DNA of 64,000 nucleotides, from assembly GCF_010122465.1 (NCBI RefSeq), contig NZ_WLZY01000001.1, positions 1,211,010 to 1,275,009 of the forward strand. The letters are read 5' to 3'. Both the position numbers and the translations under genes were made by a program. Shown here in pieces: positions 53,259-62,103 of this stretch; position 1 is the first letter of the stretch; the number at the start of each line of letters is the position of its first letter. This stretch comes from Phytoactinopolyspora mesophila. Its GTDB lineage: Bacteria > Actinomycetota > Actinomycetes > Jiangellales > Jiangellaceae. A model generated the notes under the pieces. The model searched no databases, was not told the origin of the DNA, and saw nothing but the letters and a program-made list of their open reading frames with translations.

Positions 53259-54004
53259 GGTGTGATCCCAGTCCGTTTCTCCACCAGCTCCAGTACGGCA
53301 CTTACTGTCTCATCCAACGTCATCCGTGACGAATCCACGACGTCAACGCCTTCGGCGGCCTCCTGGAACCTGGCCACGGTGGAGTCGTCGGCGTCGCGCC
53401 GGGCGACCTGGTCACGGGTCGCGTCCAGCGCTGTGGCGTCCACGTTGCCGTACAGCTCCTGCGCGCGGCGGGCCAGCCGGGTTTCCTCGCTCGCCGTCAG
53501 CAGCACCCGAACCGCGGCGTCCGGGGCCACCACCGTAGTGATGTCGCGACCTTCGATGACGACGTCGCCGTCGGCGGCGATCGCCTTCTGCCGCGCCACG
53601 AGATCAGCTCGGGCCGCGAGGTTGGTGGCCACCAGGCTCACCGCGGTCGAGATCCGGCTTTCCCGGATGGCGGCGGCCACATCGGTCTCGCCGACACGCA
53701 CGGTCGGCTCGTCCGGATCGAGCCCCATGTGCAACGGGATCTCGGGGGCCAGCCGGCCGGCGAGCTCGGTGTCGCGCAGGTCGATGCCCTGCTCGAGCAG
53801 CCACCACGTCACTGCCCGGTACATGGCACCGGTGTCGAGATAGCGCAGCGCCAGAGCCGCGGCCACGCGGCGGGCGACGGTGGATTTGCCGGAACCGGAG
53901 GGCCCGTCGATCGCCACGACAAGGCCGGCCGATGTTCGGGAGGAATGCGAGGGCACGACGAGAAGGGTAATCCGTTCCGAGGTGATCATGGGGACCAGGC
54001 CCAT
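53255..54004 (-). CDS. cmk: Cytidylate kinase
   Basis: 249 residues from 54004; an ATG at 53989 and starts nearer VVAIDGPSGSGKSTVARRVA are possible, so the first ~25 residues are uncertain. P-loop GPSGSGKST, RYLDTGAMYRAVTWW and EGRDITTVV are CMP kinase hallmarks; RDQVARRDADDSTVAR near the end is the CMP-binding Arg/Asp region. Converts CMP/dCMP to the diphosphates. Confidence 0.95.
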   Translation of the reverse strand: MGLVPMITSERITLLVVPSHSSRTSAGLVVAIDGPSGSGKSTVARRVAAALALRYLDTGAMYRAVTWWLLEQGIDLRDTELAGRLAPEIPLHMGLDPDEPTVRVGETDVAAAIRESRISTAVSLVATNLAARADLVARQKAIAADGDVVIEGRDITTVVAPDAAVRVLLTASEETRLARRAQELYGNVDATALDATRDQVARRDADDSTVARFQEAAEGVDVVDSSRMTLDETVSAVLELVEKRTGITP

Positions 54005-54033
54005 ACCGATCCGGTCCCCGAGCCAAAATCACC

Positions 54034-54155
54034 CGTGATCGTGAGCAAATATCCGCCCCCACCCCTGGTGATCGTGAGCAGGTTTCTGTCGCTATAGCGG
54101 CGAGAACCTGCTCATGATCACCGGCTTGGAGAGCGAAAAGCTGCTCATGATCACG
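54034..54155. repeat. Palindromic repeat family C, nested copy
   Basis: Outer arms CGTGATCGTGAGCA (54034-54047) and TGCTCATGATCACG (54142-54155) enclose inner arms GGTGATCGTGAGCAGGTT and AACCTGCTCATGATCACC (54067-54122). The centre GTCGCTATAGCG is itself symmetrical. It sits between tyrA and cmk, upstream of the cmk start. Confidence 0.85.
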
Positions 54156-54172
54156 GGATGTGGCGGGTCTAT

Positions 54173-54253
54173 GGGGTGCTGGTGGTCTACGGGGTGCTGG
54201 TGGTCTACGGGGTGCTGGTGGTCTTTGGGGTGCTGGTGGTCGACGGGTGCTGG
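54173..54253. repeat. 18-bp tandem repeat array
   Basis: Four copies of GGGGTGCTGGTGGTCTAC (third ends TTT, fourth ends GAC) plus a 9-bp partial unit, ending 10 bp beyond the tyrA stop. Unit length is a multiple of three; read on the minus strand it would encode DHQHP repeats beyond the stop codon. Likely slippage-prone. Confidence 0.9.
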
Positions 54254-54263
54254 CCCGGGCCGT

Positions 54264-55406
54264 CTAGGCGTGCACGTTCCAGCCTCGCTCGGTGAGAGCG
54301 TCCCGGAGCGTGACGTCGGTGCCCGGACGGACGTCGATCTCGACCATGCCCAACGGCTGTCCGGGGCTGTGATCGATCCGGACGTCCTCGACGTTGGCTC
54401 CGGCGGCGCCAACGTCGGCGAACAGTTTCGCCAGCTGGCCCGGGCGGTCGTCGACTACCACGGCGACGGTCGCGAACTCGGTGTGCTCGGCACCGTGCTT
54501 GCCCGGCAGGCGTGATCGGCCTTCGACCCCGGACCGCATGATCTGGTACAGATCCGCGCGAGCCGACTCCGACGTCTCCAGGGCAGCGAGCAACCTGTCG
54601 AGGTCCCGGCGCACGTCGGTGAGCACCGAGCGCACGGCATGGGCGTTGGCTGCCAGAATCTCGGTCCACAGAGCCGGATCACCGGCGGCGACGCGCGTCA
54701 CGTCGGCCACACCTGGACCGGCCAGCCGGACTTCGTGCGCGGGCGCATCTACCAACCGGGCCGCCATCAGCACCGCGACCAGGTGCGGGGCATGCGAAAC
54801 CAGCGCCACCGCCGCGTCATGGTCGTCGATCGTCATAGTGACCGGACTGGCGCCGACCAGCCGGGCCACCGCCAGCGCCCGGGTCACCACCTGCTGGTCA
54901 GTCTGATCGTCGGGGCACAACACCCACGGCCGGCCCTCGAACAGGTCGGCCAGAGCTCCGCCGGGCCCGGAGATCTCGCGGCCGGCCATCGGATGGCTTC
55001 CCACGTACCGGCCGGAGTCGGCCAGCCGAGCCCGAACCTCTGCGGCAGGCAGCACTTTGACGCTGGCGACGTCGGTAGCGTAGCTCGCGTCGCCGCTGCT
55101 CAGCACATCGGCGACCACGGTTCCCACCGCCTCCGGCGGCACCGCCACCACCGCCAGTGCGGCCGGGGCATCGTCCGGGCTTTCGGCGCGACCAGCGCCC
55201 ATGCGGATAGCTTCGTTGAGCACTTCAGCCTTGGTGTCGCGCAGCCTGACGTCCACGCCCGCACGGCGAAGCGCCAACCCGACCGACGTGCCGAGCAGGC
55301 CCGTGCCCACGACGAGGACGCCGTCGGCCAGCATCGACAGGCCATTGCCGGGAGGCAAGCCGTTGCTGCCGGTCCGGCTCGGCTCGGCCGGGGTGGAGTC
55401 GCTCAC
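54264..55406 (-). CDS. tyrA: Prephenate dehydrogenase with C-terminal ACT domain
   Basis: 380 residues: NAD motif LVVGTGLLGTSVGLALRRAG, SVKVLPAAEV and SHPMAGREISGP (substrate and catalytic His), DDHDAAVALVSHAPH, then an ACT domain (ATVAVVVDDRPGQLAKLFAD). Converts prephenate to 4-hydroxyphenylpyruvate with feedback control by the ACT domain. Start overlaps the aroH stop by 4 nt, so chorismate mutase and dehydrogenase are made together. Confidence 0.93.
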   Translation of the reverse strand: MSDSTPAEPSRTGSNGLPPGNGLSMLADGVLVVGTGLLGTSVGLALRRAGVDVRLRDTKAEVLNEAIRMGAGRAESPDDAPAALAVVAVPPEAVGTVVADVLSSGDASYATDVASVKVLPAAEVRARLADSGRYVGSHPMAGREISGPGGALADLFEGRPWVLCPDDQTDQQVVTRALAVARLVGASPVTMTIDDHDAAVALVSHAPHLVAVLMAARLVDAPAHEVRLAGPGVADVTRVAAGDPALWTEILAANAHAVRSVLTDVRRDLDRLLAALETSESARADLYQIMRSGVEGRSRLPGKHGAEHTEFATVAVVVDDRPGQLAKLFADVGAAGANVEDVRIDHSPGQPLGMVEIDVRPGTDVTLRDALTERGWNVHA

Positions 55407-55771
55407 TCGTCGTCCTCGGCGAGGTCGTCGCGCAGCACAGTGGTGCCGTGCAGGTAGACATGCCGGATACCGTCACGGGCACGTGCCGTCTCGATGTGTG
55501 CCATCAACCGGATGACGCGCGGCATCGCGCCGTCGACGTCGAGCTCCTGTGCGCACATCAAGGGAACGTCGGTGATGCCGAGCGCGCGCACCGCGGCCGC
55601 CGGGAACGCCGAGCGGACGTCCGGCGTGGCAGTGAGGAAGATGCTGATGACGTCGTCCGACGTCAAGTCGTTGCGCTTCAGCACTGCCTGCATCAGCTCA
55701 GCGGTCCGCTCGAGCAGATGGCCGGCCTCGTCGACCTCGAGCTGGGTGGCGCCGCGTACGGCCCTGATGGT
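55403..55771 (-). CDS. aroH: Chorismate mutase, AroH type
   Basis: GTG at 55771 (VTIRAVRGATQLEVDEA) chosen because it matches the AroH N-terminus and follows GGGGGAA; an upstream start at 55816 is less likely. 122 residues, the normal size of monofunctional AroH. RAVRG, LFxTATPDVRSAFPAAAVR and VPLMCAQELDVDGAMPR contain the active-site Arg and Cys/Glu. Converts chorismate to prephenate, the substrate of the next gene product. Confidence 0.93.
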   Translation of the reverse strand, partial: TIRAVRGATQLEVDEAGHLLERTAELMQAVLKRNDLTSDDVISIFLTATPDVRSAFPAAAVRALGITDVPLMCAQELDVDGAMPRVIRLMAHIETARARDGIRHVYLHGTTVLRDDLAEDDE

Positions 55772-55858
55772 CACCCGTTCCCCCGTTCGCTTCAATGACA
55801 GTGCTGTCCGGTTCAACCGAACAGTTTAGAACCTCGAGTCAGAGCCCACGTCTCTTGT

Positions 55859-56605
55859 TCAGAGCCCGACGTCTTTGTACAGGTTGGCGACCTCTTCGCG
55901 GGTCAGGGCTCGGGTGTTGCCGGGCCGGAGGTCGCTGAGCGCCACCGGGCCCACATGCGTGCGAACCAGCCGCTGGACAGGGTGCCCGGCTGCCTTCAAC
56001 ATCCGCCGGACCACGTGTTTTCGGCCCTCGTGCAGGGCGACCTCGACCATGACGCGGGTTCCGACGCGGTCGACGACACGGAACGACGTGACCTGGACCG
56101 GGCCGTCGTCCAAGGTGATGCCTTCCCGGAGCTGCTTCCCCACACCTGGCGCCACCGGCCCCGGGACCTCGGCAACGTAGGTCTTGAGGATCTCGTAGCT
56201 CGGATGCGCCAGGCGATGTGCCAGCTCACCGTCGTTGGTCAGCAAGATGAGCCCTTCCGTGTCGGCGTCGAGACGCCCGACATGAAAGAGCCGCTCTTTG
56301 CGGCCGTGCACGTAGTCCTGCAGGCTAGGCCGGCCTTCCGGGTCGCTCATGGTGCTGACGACGCCGCGGGGCTTGTTCAGGGCCAGGTGAACCAGACCTG
56401 CCTCGGCCGTGGTGACCCGCATGCCGTCGACCTTGATGACAGCCGTCGTGGGGTCGACGCGCAAACCCATGGTCCGCACGATCTGCCCGTCCACCTCGAC
56501 ACGCCCGGCTGCGATCAGCACCTCACATGCCCGGCGGCTGCCGACGCCGGCCCCTGCCAGCACCTTCTGTAGCCGTACGCCTTCTTCAGAGCCTGGGTCA
56601 GCCAT
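55859..56605 (-). CDS. rluB: 23S rRNA pseudouridine synthase RluB/RsuA family
   Basis: Start set at 56605 (MADPGSEEGVRLQKVLAGAG), matching homologues; a GTG at 56632 is the alternative. 248 residues: S4 domain (LQKVLAGAGVGSRRACEVLI) then the catalytic GRLDADTEGLILLTNDGELA containing the essential Asp, and LHEGRKHVVRRMLKAAGHPV. Overlaps the scpB stop. Part of the conserved parA-scpAB-rluB order. Confidence 0.94.
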   Translation of the reverse strand: MADPGSEEGVRLQKVLAGAGVGSRRACEVLIAAGRVEVDGQIVRTMGLRVDPTTAVIKVDGMRVTTAEAGLVHLALNKPRGVVSTMSDPEGRPSLQDYVHGRKERLFHVGRLDADTEGLILLTNDGELAHRLAHPSYEILKTYVAEVPGPVAPGVGKQLREGITLDDGPVQVTSFRVVDRVGTRVMVEVALHEGRKHVVRRMLKAAGHPVQRLVRTHVGPVALSDLRPGNTRALTREEVANLYKDVGL

Positions 56606-57248
56606 TCTGTTCGTGTCCGTCCTCTCCGGCACTCAGGCCGGATGTCTCCGCGGGAGTCTGGAGACCACTCGAAGGCGTCATCGACTCCGAATCCATCTCG
56701 TCGAGCTCGGGCAGGTATTGCGCCAACGGCGGCAGGTCGGCCAGCGACTTCATGCCCAGGCGCTCCAAGAAATACGACGACGTACGGTACAGAGTGGCAC
56801 CGGATTCGGTGTCAACGCCTGCCTCCTCGACGAGGCCGCGGGTGGTGAGTGTGCGCATGACGCCGTCACAATTGACGCCGCGCACAGCCGACACCCGCGC
56901 CCGGCTGACCGGCTGCCGGTACGCCACGACCGCCAGCGTCTCCAGCGCAGCCTGTGTCAGTTTGGCCTGCTGGCCGTCCAGGACGAAGCGTTCCACCACG
57001 GCCGCGCATTCCGGCCGGGTGTACAGCCGCCAGCCACCCGCCACACTACGCAGCTCGAAACCGCGCCCGGCGTCGTCGTAGTCCTGAGCCAGCCCGCGAA
57101 GCGTCGCCGCGATCTGATCACGGGGTGTCTCGAGCACCTGAGCAAGCGTGACCTCGTCGATCGGTTCGTCCACCACCAGCAGAATGGCCTCAATCGACGC
57201 CGACAGCGGCGGCTCGGCGTCCGTGCTCAGCTGTGCCGCATCACTCAC
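56598..57248 (-). CDS. scpB: Segregation and condensation protein B
   Basis: GTG at 57248 preferred because GGGAG lies 10 nt upstream; a GTG 9 nt earlier is possible. 216 residues with two winged helices: ASIEAILLVVDEPIDEVTLA and LTQAALETLAVVAYRQPVSR, then RTSSYFLERLGMKSLADLP. Binds ScpA and SMC in the condensin complex. The frame continues to 57335 but without a ribosome-binding site. Confidence 0.94.
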   Translation of the reverse strand: MSDAAQLSTDAEPPLSASIEAILLVVDEPIDEVTLAQVLETPRDQIAATLRGLAQDYDDAGRGFELRSVAGGWRLYTRPECAAVVERFVLDGQQAKLTQAALETLAVVAYRQPVSRARVSAVRGVNCDGVMRTLTTRGLVEEAGVDTESGATLYRTSSYFLERLGMKSLADLPPLAQYLPELDEMDSESMTPSSGLQTPAETSGLSAGEDGHEQNG

Positions 57249-57350
57249 GTGCTGCACTCTCCCACAATTTCGTCTGGTCGTTCCTGCCCTCGACTCCGGG
57301 CGCCCTGCCCTCGCAAGCTCGGGCGAACGGGACACCCTACGCCTCGGTCG

Positions 57351-58220
57351 TCACTCCAACTCAGGTGCGTCGAACTCATCACTCACACCGATCGGGGCGT
57401 CGTCATCGTCGTCTCCGGTCCATCGGATGGTGAGATCACCCAGCGGTGTGACCTGTTCAAACGCCACCACACGCTCCCGATACAGCTCCAGCAACGCAAG
57501 GAATCGAGCCACCACGTGAGTGGTGCTCGGACAGTCCGCGGCCAGCGCGCGGAACGTCACCTGCCGGGACTTGCGCAGCCATTCGACGACGACACTCGCC
57601 TGCTCACGCACACTGACGCGGGGCTCGTGCAGGTGGGCCAGGCCAACCGTCGGCTCCGGCTTGGGCGTGAGCACCTTCGCAGCCAACTGGGCGAGCTCGT
57701 GCGGCCCGAGCCCCACCACCACCTCGGGCAGCAGGTTGGCGTACTGCTCGTCCAGTCCGACCGCGCGCGGGAACCGCAGCGACTCCTCGGCCAGCCAGCC
57801 GGAGAAGATGCCGGCGATCTCCTTGTACGCCTTGTATTGGAGCAGGCGCGCGAAGAGCAGATCACGAGCTTCGAGCAGCGCGAGGTCGTCTTCGTCCTCG
57901 ACCTCACCGCTGGGCAGCAGCCGGGCCGCTTTGAGATCCAGCAGGGTGGCCGCGACCAGGAGGAACTGGCTGGCTTCGTCCAAGTCCCACTCGACGTCTT
58001 TGATGTAGGCGATGAACTCGTCGGTGACCTGGTGCAGAGCAAGCTCGGTGACATCGAGCTTGTGTTTGGCGATCAGGGTCAGCAGAAGATCGAACGGGCC
58101 CTCGAAATTCTCGAGGTGGACCTCGAAGCCCGAGCTGGACTCGTCGCCGTCGGGTACGGCATCGTCGAGGTCGACGTCGAACAGTACCGCCGGGTCAGTC
58201 TCGGTGCCTGTTACTTCCAC
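57351..58220 (-). CDS. scpA: Segregation and condensation protein A
   Basis: 289 residues. An acidic N-terminus precedes the kleisin core FEVHLENFEGPFDLLLTLIA, then DEFIAYIKDVEWDLDEASQF and a C-terminal winged helix (VTFRALAADCPSTTHVVARF). Bridges SMC heads in chromosome condensation. Start overlaps the parA stop by 10 nt and the gene precedes scpB. Confidence 0.95.
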   Translation of the reverse strand: MEVTGTETDPAVLFDVDLDDAVPDGDESSSGFEVHLENFEGPFDLLLTLIAKHKLDVTELALHQVTDEFIAYIKDVEWDLDEASQFLLVAATLLDLKAARLLPSGEVEDEDDLALLEARDLLFARLLQYKAYKEIAGIFSGWLAEESLRFPRAVGLDEQYANLLPEVVVGLGPHELAQLAAKVLTPKPEPTVGLAHLHEPRVSVREQASVVVEWLRKSRQVTFRALAADCPSTTHVVARFLALLELYRERVVAFEQVTPLGDLTIRWTGDDDDDAPIGVSDEFDAPELE

Positions 58221-59143
58221 CTCGCCAGGACCTCCCTGGCCAGCTGGCGATACGCCTTGGCGCCTGGCGACGACGGCGCGAACGTGGTGATTGGCAACCC
58301 GGCCACTGTGGTCTCAGGGAACCTGACCGTACGGCCGACCACGGTGTGGAAGACGCGATTGTCGAACGCTTCGATCAGCCGGGTCAGAACCTCGCGGCCG
58401 TGCACCGTACGGGAGTCGTACATCGTCGCCAGCAGCCCCTCGATCTCCAGCCGCGGATTGAGGCGATCGCGGACCTTCTCGATGGTCTCCTGCAGCAGCG
58501 CCACCCCACGCAGCGCGAAGTACTCGCACTCGAGCGGGACGATGACGCCGTCGGAGGCCGTCAGGGCGTTCACGGTCAGCAGGCCCAGCGACGGCTGGCA
58601 GTCGATCAGGATGACGTCGTAGTGCGGCACCATGGGCTGCAGGATCCGGCCCAGCGCCTGCTCGCGGCCCACCTCGGTGACCAACTGGATCTCCGCCGCC
58701 GACAGATCGATGTTGGCCGGCAACAGATCCATACCGTCGATGGGTGTCTTCTGTACGATGTCACCCGCTTTGAGGCTGCTGTCCATCAAGACGTTGTAAA
58801 TGGACAGCTCGAAGTCATGCGGGTTGAGGCCTAGCCCGACGGACAGGGCGCCCTGGGGATCGAAGTCGACCAGCAGGACACGACGGCCGTAATCAGCAAG
58901 CGCCGCACCGAGGTTGATCGTGCTGGTGGTCTTCCCGACGCCGCCCTTCTGGTTGCACATGGCGACGACCCGGGCAGGACCATGCCTGTCCAGCGGCGCC
59001 GGCTTCGGGAAGTCGACACGAGGCCGCTTGGTGGCCCCGAGGTCGTGCTCGGCTTCTTCGGGCGTGGCCCTGGGATCTAGGGCCGCGCCGACGCCTTCGA
59101 GCGGCAGCACACCGGCCGAAGCGTCTTGTGTCGACGGTGGCAC
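58211..59143 (-). CDS. parA: ParA/Soj-type chromosome partitioning ATPase
   Basis: 310 residues with a ~55-residue Asp/Glu/Pro-rich N-terminal extension. Deviant Walker A CNQKGGVGKTTSTINLGAAL, LLVDFDPQGALSVGLGLNPH and VILIDCQPSLGLLTVNALTA are the ParA signatures. No parB or parS nearby; this ParA heads the scpA-scpB operon as in many actinobacteria, so it is a chromosomal orphan paralogue, not the oriC parAB pair. Confidence 0.93.
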   Translation of the reverse strand: MPPSTQDASAGVLPLEGVGAALDPRATPEEAEHDLGATKRPRVDFPKPAPLDRHGPARVVAMCNQKGGVGKTTSTINLGAALADYGRRVLLVDFDPQGALSVGLGLNPHDFELSIYNVLMDSSLKAGDIVQKTPIDGMDLLPANIDLSAAEIQLVTEVGREQALGRILQPMVPHYDVILIDCQPSLGLLTVNALTASDGVIVPLECEYFALRGVALLQETIEKVRDRLNPRLEIEGLLATMYDSRTVHGREVLTRLIEAFDNRVFHTVVGRTVRFPETTVAGLPITTFAPSSPGAKAYRQLAREVLARWK

Positions 59144-59239
59144 GGGTTTCAGAGCTCCTCGGTATTAGACGTCGCAACGATCCTCTGGGCGAGCCTACTC
59201 GCTCTTGTGCGCTGCCTAGGGTAGCCGCACCGGCAATGT

Positions 59240-59363
59240 CCGTGATCGTGAGCGGACTTCTGCCCCGGAAGCCCGTGATCATGAGCACCACCGTGTCGCT
59301 ATGGCGACAGCGATCCGCTCACGATCACGGCGGGTTGGGGCACGGAACCGCTCACGATCACCG
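59240..59363. repeat. Palindromic repeat family C, copy 2
   Basis: Arms CCGTGATCGTGAGCGG (59240-59255) and CCGCTCACGATCACGG (59315-59330) are perfect complements. An inner TGTCGC-TATG-GCGACA hairpin matches the core of the copy at 54.1 kb, and extra half-sites lie at 59272-59287 and 59349-59363. Located between the divergent parA and ligD-type genes. Confidence 0.85.
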
Positions 59364-59428
59364 GAAGGGCCGCTGGCGTTTCTCACCAGGATGGGTGTCT
59401 ACTGAGTCGCGGAGGGGAAGGTGAGGCG

Positions 59429-60376
59429 ATGAGCACTGACGAGGAACGCGACGGGGTCTCGCTGACCAACCTCGACCAGCAACTGTTCCCCGACGCCGAC
59501 GCCACCAAGCGTGACCTTGTCGACTATCTCGACGCCGTCAGCGACCGGCTCATCGCCGAACTGCGGGACCGGCCGCTGTCAGTGATCCGGGCGCTGCGCG
59601 GGCAACAGCCCTTCATGCAGAAGAACGTTCCCAAGTACACGCCGTCCTGGGTCCGGACCGTGGCTCTGTGGGCCGAGGCATCGAAGCGGGAAGTGTCCTA
59701 TGCGCTGTGCAATGACCACCGCACACTGCTCTGGTTCGCCAATCAGCGGGCGGTGGAGTACCACCCCACGCTGATCCGCACAGATCAGATGGATGCCGTC
59801 ACCCACCTCGTCATGGATCTCGATCCGCCGGAAGGTGGCAACTTCGCGACGGTGGTCCAGGCGGCTCACCTCGTTCGCCAGGCACTCACCGACTCTGGCC
59901 TGTCGGGCGCGGTCAAGACCAGCGGCGCGAAGGGCATACACATCTTCGTGCCGGTCGCCGCGGCACCCATCGACGACACAGCGGCCGCCACCCGGGCCCT
60001 CGCCGCCCGGGCCGAACGCCTCGATCCCGATCTTGCGACCACCGCGTACATCCGTGAAGACCGTGAGGGCAAGGTGTTCCTCGACTCCACCCGGTCCGGC
60101 GGCGCGACCGTCGTCGCGGCATACAGCCCGCGGGTCCGGCCGGGCACGCCGGTGTCCTTTCCGGTGGCATGGGCCGACCTCGACGACGTCTCCCCCGCGG
60201 ACTTCACCATCAAGACAGCGCTCAATGCGCTCGGCGACGACGACCCTTGGGCGGACCACATGCCAGCCCCGCAGGAGCTGCCGGACGACCTCGTCCAGGA
60301 AGGCCACACCATCCCCATTGCCCGGGTTCAAGCCATGCATGAGGGCAAGCGCCGCGCCCGCGAACGTCGCGGCTGA
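59429..60376 (+). CDS. LigD-type DNA polymerase/primase domain, stand-alone
   Basis: 315 residues, only the archaeo-eukaryotic-primase-like polymerase domain of LigD. Catalytic acidic pair in VMDLDPPEGGNF, nucleotide-binding TSGAKGIHIFVPV, and STRSGGATVVAAYSPRVRPG all present; early motif LFPDADATKRDLVDYLDAV is typical. In NHEJ this domain adds ribonucleotides at broken ends and acts with Ku and a ligase domain. Neither ligase nor ku genes are present here. Convergent with the sigma-factor gene. Confidence 0.9.
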   Translation: MSTDEERDGVSLTNLDQQLFPDADATKRDLVDYLDAVSDRLIAELRDRPLSVIRALRGQQPFMQKNVPKYTPSWVRTVALWAEASKREVSYALCNDHRTLLWFANQRAVEYHPTLIRTDQMDAVTHLVMDLDPPEGGNFATVVQAAHLVRQALTDSGLSGAVKTSGAKGIHIFVPVAAAPIDDTAAATRALAARAERLDPDLATTAYIREDREGKVFLDSTRSGGATVVAAYSPRVRPGTPVSFPVAWADLDDVSPADFTIKTALNALGDDDPWADHMPAPQELPDDLVQEGHTIPIARVQAMHEGKRRARERRG

Positions 60377-60383
60377 GTCTGTT

Positions 60384-60427
60384 GCGTCCTGCAAATTGAG
60401 GCTCCGGACGCTCGGGCTGCAGGACGC
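60384..60427. terminator. Stem-loop between convergent ligD-type and sigma genes
   Basis: GCGTCCTGCA and TGCAGGACGC form a perfect 10-bp stem with a 24-nt loop; the right arm touches the sigma-gene stop codon. Probably a bidirectional terminator for both genes. Confidence 0.6.
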
Positions 60428-61656
60428 TAGCGTCGTTCGGAAGTGAGACCGGCGCGACGTCGTTCCAGGAAGTTCCGCTCGGCGGCGTTCCCGGTTCTGG
60501 CGATGGCGGCGTCGTATGCCTCCGCGGCGTCGCCGGCGCGGCCCAACCGCCGCAGCAGGTCGGCGCGGATGGCATGGAACAGGTAGTAGCGGTCAAGGTC
60601 CAGCTCGTCGACGAGCTCCAGCGCGGTGGCCGGACCGTCCACCTCAGCCACCGCCACCGCGCGATGCAACGCGACGACGGGCGTCGGGGTGAAGGCCAGA
60701 AGGTGGTCGTACAACTCCACGATCTGCGACCAGTCGGTGACCTCGGCCGTCGGCGCGTCGCTGTGCACGGCGTTGATCGCCGCCTGGATCTGGTACGGGC
60801 CAGGATGGTCGCGTCGTAGGCATTGCCGCACGAGGGCTTGGCCTTCAACAATCAGATCCCGGTCCCAGTGGCTGCGGTCCTGGTCGGCCAGCAACACCAG
60901 GCCGCCGTCGGCGGCGGTGCGGGTGGTGCGTCTGGAGTCGATGAGGAGCATGAGCGCAAGCAGGCCCTTGACCTCGGGCTCATCGGGCATCAACTCGGCC
61001 AGCACACGTCCCAACCGGACCGCTTCGGCACACAGCTCCGCACGGACCAGCCGCTCCCCCGAGCTCGCCGCGTACCCCTCGTTGAAGATCATATAGACGA
61101 CGGCCAGCACCGAGCGCAACCGCTCAGGTAGATCTGCCTCTGCCGGCACCCGGTACGGAATCCGCGCATCCCGGATCTTGCCCTTGGCCCGGACCAGCCG
61201 CTGCGCCATCGTGGCTTCCGGCACGAGGAATGCTCGGGCGATCTCCGCCGTGGTGAGCCCGCCCAGCAGCCGGAGTGTCAGCGCGACCTGTGCGGCCGTC
61301 GCCAATGCGGGGTGGCAACACGTGAAGATGAGCCGGAGCCGTTCGTCACGCACGGCGCTCTCCTCCACCGGCTCGTCCGGGGCGTGAAGCATGGCGGCCT
61401 GGGCCTGCTTCGCGTCGCGGGCCGCTTCGCGTCGGAGCCGGTCGATGGCGCGGTTGCGGGCCGTCGTGATGATCCATCCCGCTGGGCTGGGCGGAAGGCC
61501 ATCGTCTGGCCAACGCTGTGCCGCAACGGTGAATGCGTCCTGGACCGCCTCCTCGGCGAGATCGATGTCGCCGACCCGACGGACGAGTACGGCCACCGCC
61601 CGGCCGTACTCTTCCCGGAAGACGCGGGCAATATCGGCCTCCGAGACCACCGGCAT
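60427..61656 (-). CDS. ECF-type RNA polymerase sigma factor (ECF42/SigJ-like with SnoaL-free C-terminal extension)
   Basis: 409 residues. Sigma region 2 ([19 protein letters not shown] ... [16 protein letters not shown]) and region 4 ([20 protein letters not shown]) are followed by a ~220-residue helical TPR-like extension ([37 protein letters not shown]). This architecture plus the DGPF protein encoded just downstream defines ECF42-type factors. The extension, not an anti-sigma factor, is thought to control them. Confidence 0.9.
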   Translation of the reverse strand: MPVVSEADIARVFREEYGRAVAVLVRRVGDIDLAEEAVQDAFTVAAQRWPDDGLPPSPAGWIITTARNRAIDRLRREAARDAKQAQAAMLHAPDEPVEESAVRDERLRLIFTCCHPALATAAQVALTLRLLGGLTTAEIARAFLVPEATMAQRLVRAKGKIRDARIPYRVPAEADLPERLRSVLAVVYMIFNEGYAASSGERLVRAELCAEAVRLGRVLAELMPDEPEVKGLLALMLLIDSRRTTRTAADGGLVLLADQDRSHWDRDLIVEGQALVRQCLRRDHPGPYQIQAAINAVHSDAPTAEVTDWSQIVELYDHLLAFTPTPVVALHRAVAVAEVDGPATALELVDELDLDRYYLFHAIRADLLRRLGRAGDAAEAYDAAIARTGNAAERNFLERRRAGLTSERR

Positions 61657-61696
61657 GCTACTGAACCACCATCCTGGCTAGCCGACCATTCGCCGC

Positions 61697-62053
61697 TCAG
61701 TCGGCCGCTTCCTCATAGAACGGCCGCACCTCGATTCGCAGCGGACTGAGCACCCGCGCGAGTTTGCCACCCCATTCGAGCGCGACGCCGAGGTCGGGAG
61801 CTTTGATGATGGTGAAGCCGCCGAGGTGTTCCTTGCCCTCTGCGAATGGCCCGTCAGTGGTCAGCACGTCGTCGTCCTTGGCCTGCAAGACCGTCGCGGT
61901 GCTCGGTGGATGCAACCCGGCGCCGAAGACCCACGCCCCGGCAGCCTTCATCTCCTGGTTCAGGGCGTCCAAGTCGCGCATGATCGGTTCCAGAACCTCG
62001 GGCTCGGGTGGAGGTCCGTCGGGCTGGTAGATGCTGAGCAGGTACTGCCTCAT
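61697..62053 (-). CDS. DGPF (YCII-related) domain protein
   Basis: 118 residues: MRQYLLSIYQPDGPPPEPEV, then VLTTDGPFAEGKEHLGGFTI containing the diagnostic DGPF, and ALEWGGKLARVLSPLRIEVR. YCII-fold proteins of this kind are the constant partners and targets of ECF42 sigma factors. On this strand the gene lies directly upstream of the sigma gene. Confidence 0.93.
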   Translation of the reverse strand: MRQYLLSIYQPDGPPPEPEVLEPIMRDLDALNQEMKAAGAWVFGAGLHPPSTATVLQAKDDDVLTTDGPFAEGKEHLGGFTIIKAPDLGVALEWGGKLARVLSPLRIEVRPFYEEAAD

Positions 62054-62103
62054 GGGTGTTCCCTCCCTGATTGATGTGACGTTACCGCGAGCGCGGGGCC
62101 AGT

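Noticed and set aside
54173-54253. CRISPR-like array
   Set aside because: Units are directly adjacent with no spacers, so this is a simple tandem repeat.
56409-58622. 737-codon plus-strand frame
   Set aside because: Antisense to rluB, scpB, scpA and parA, which are certain; high-GC shadow frame.
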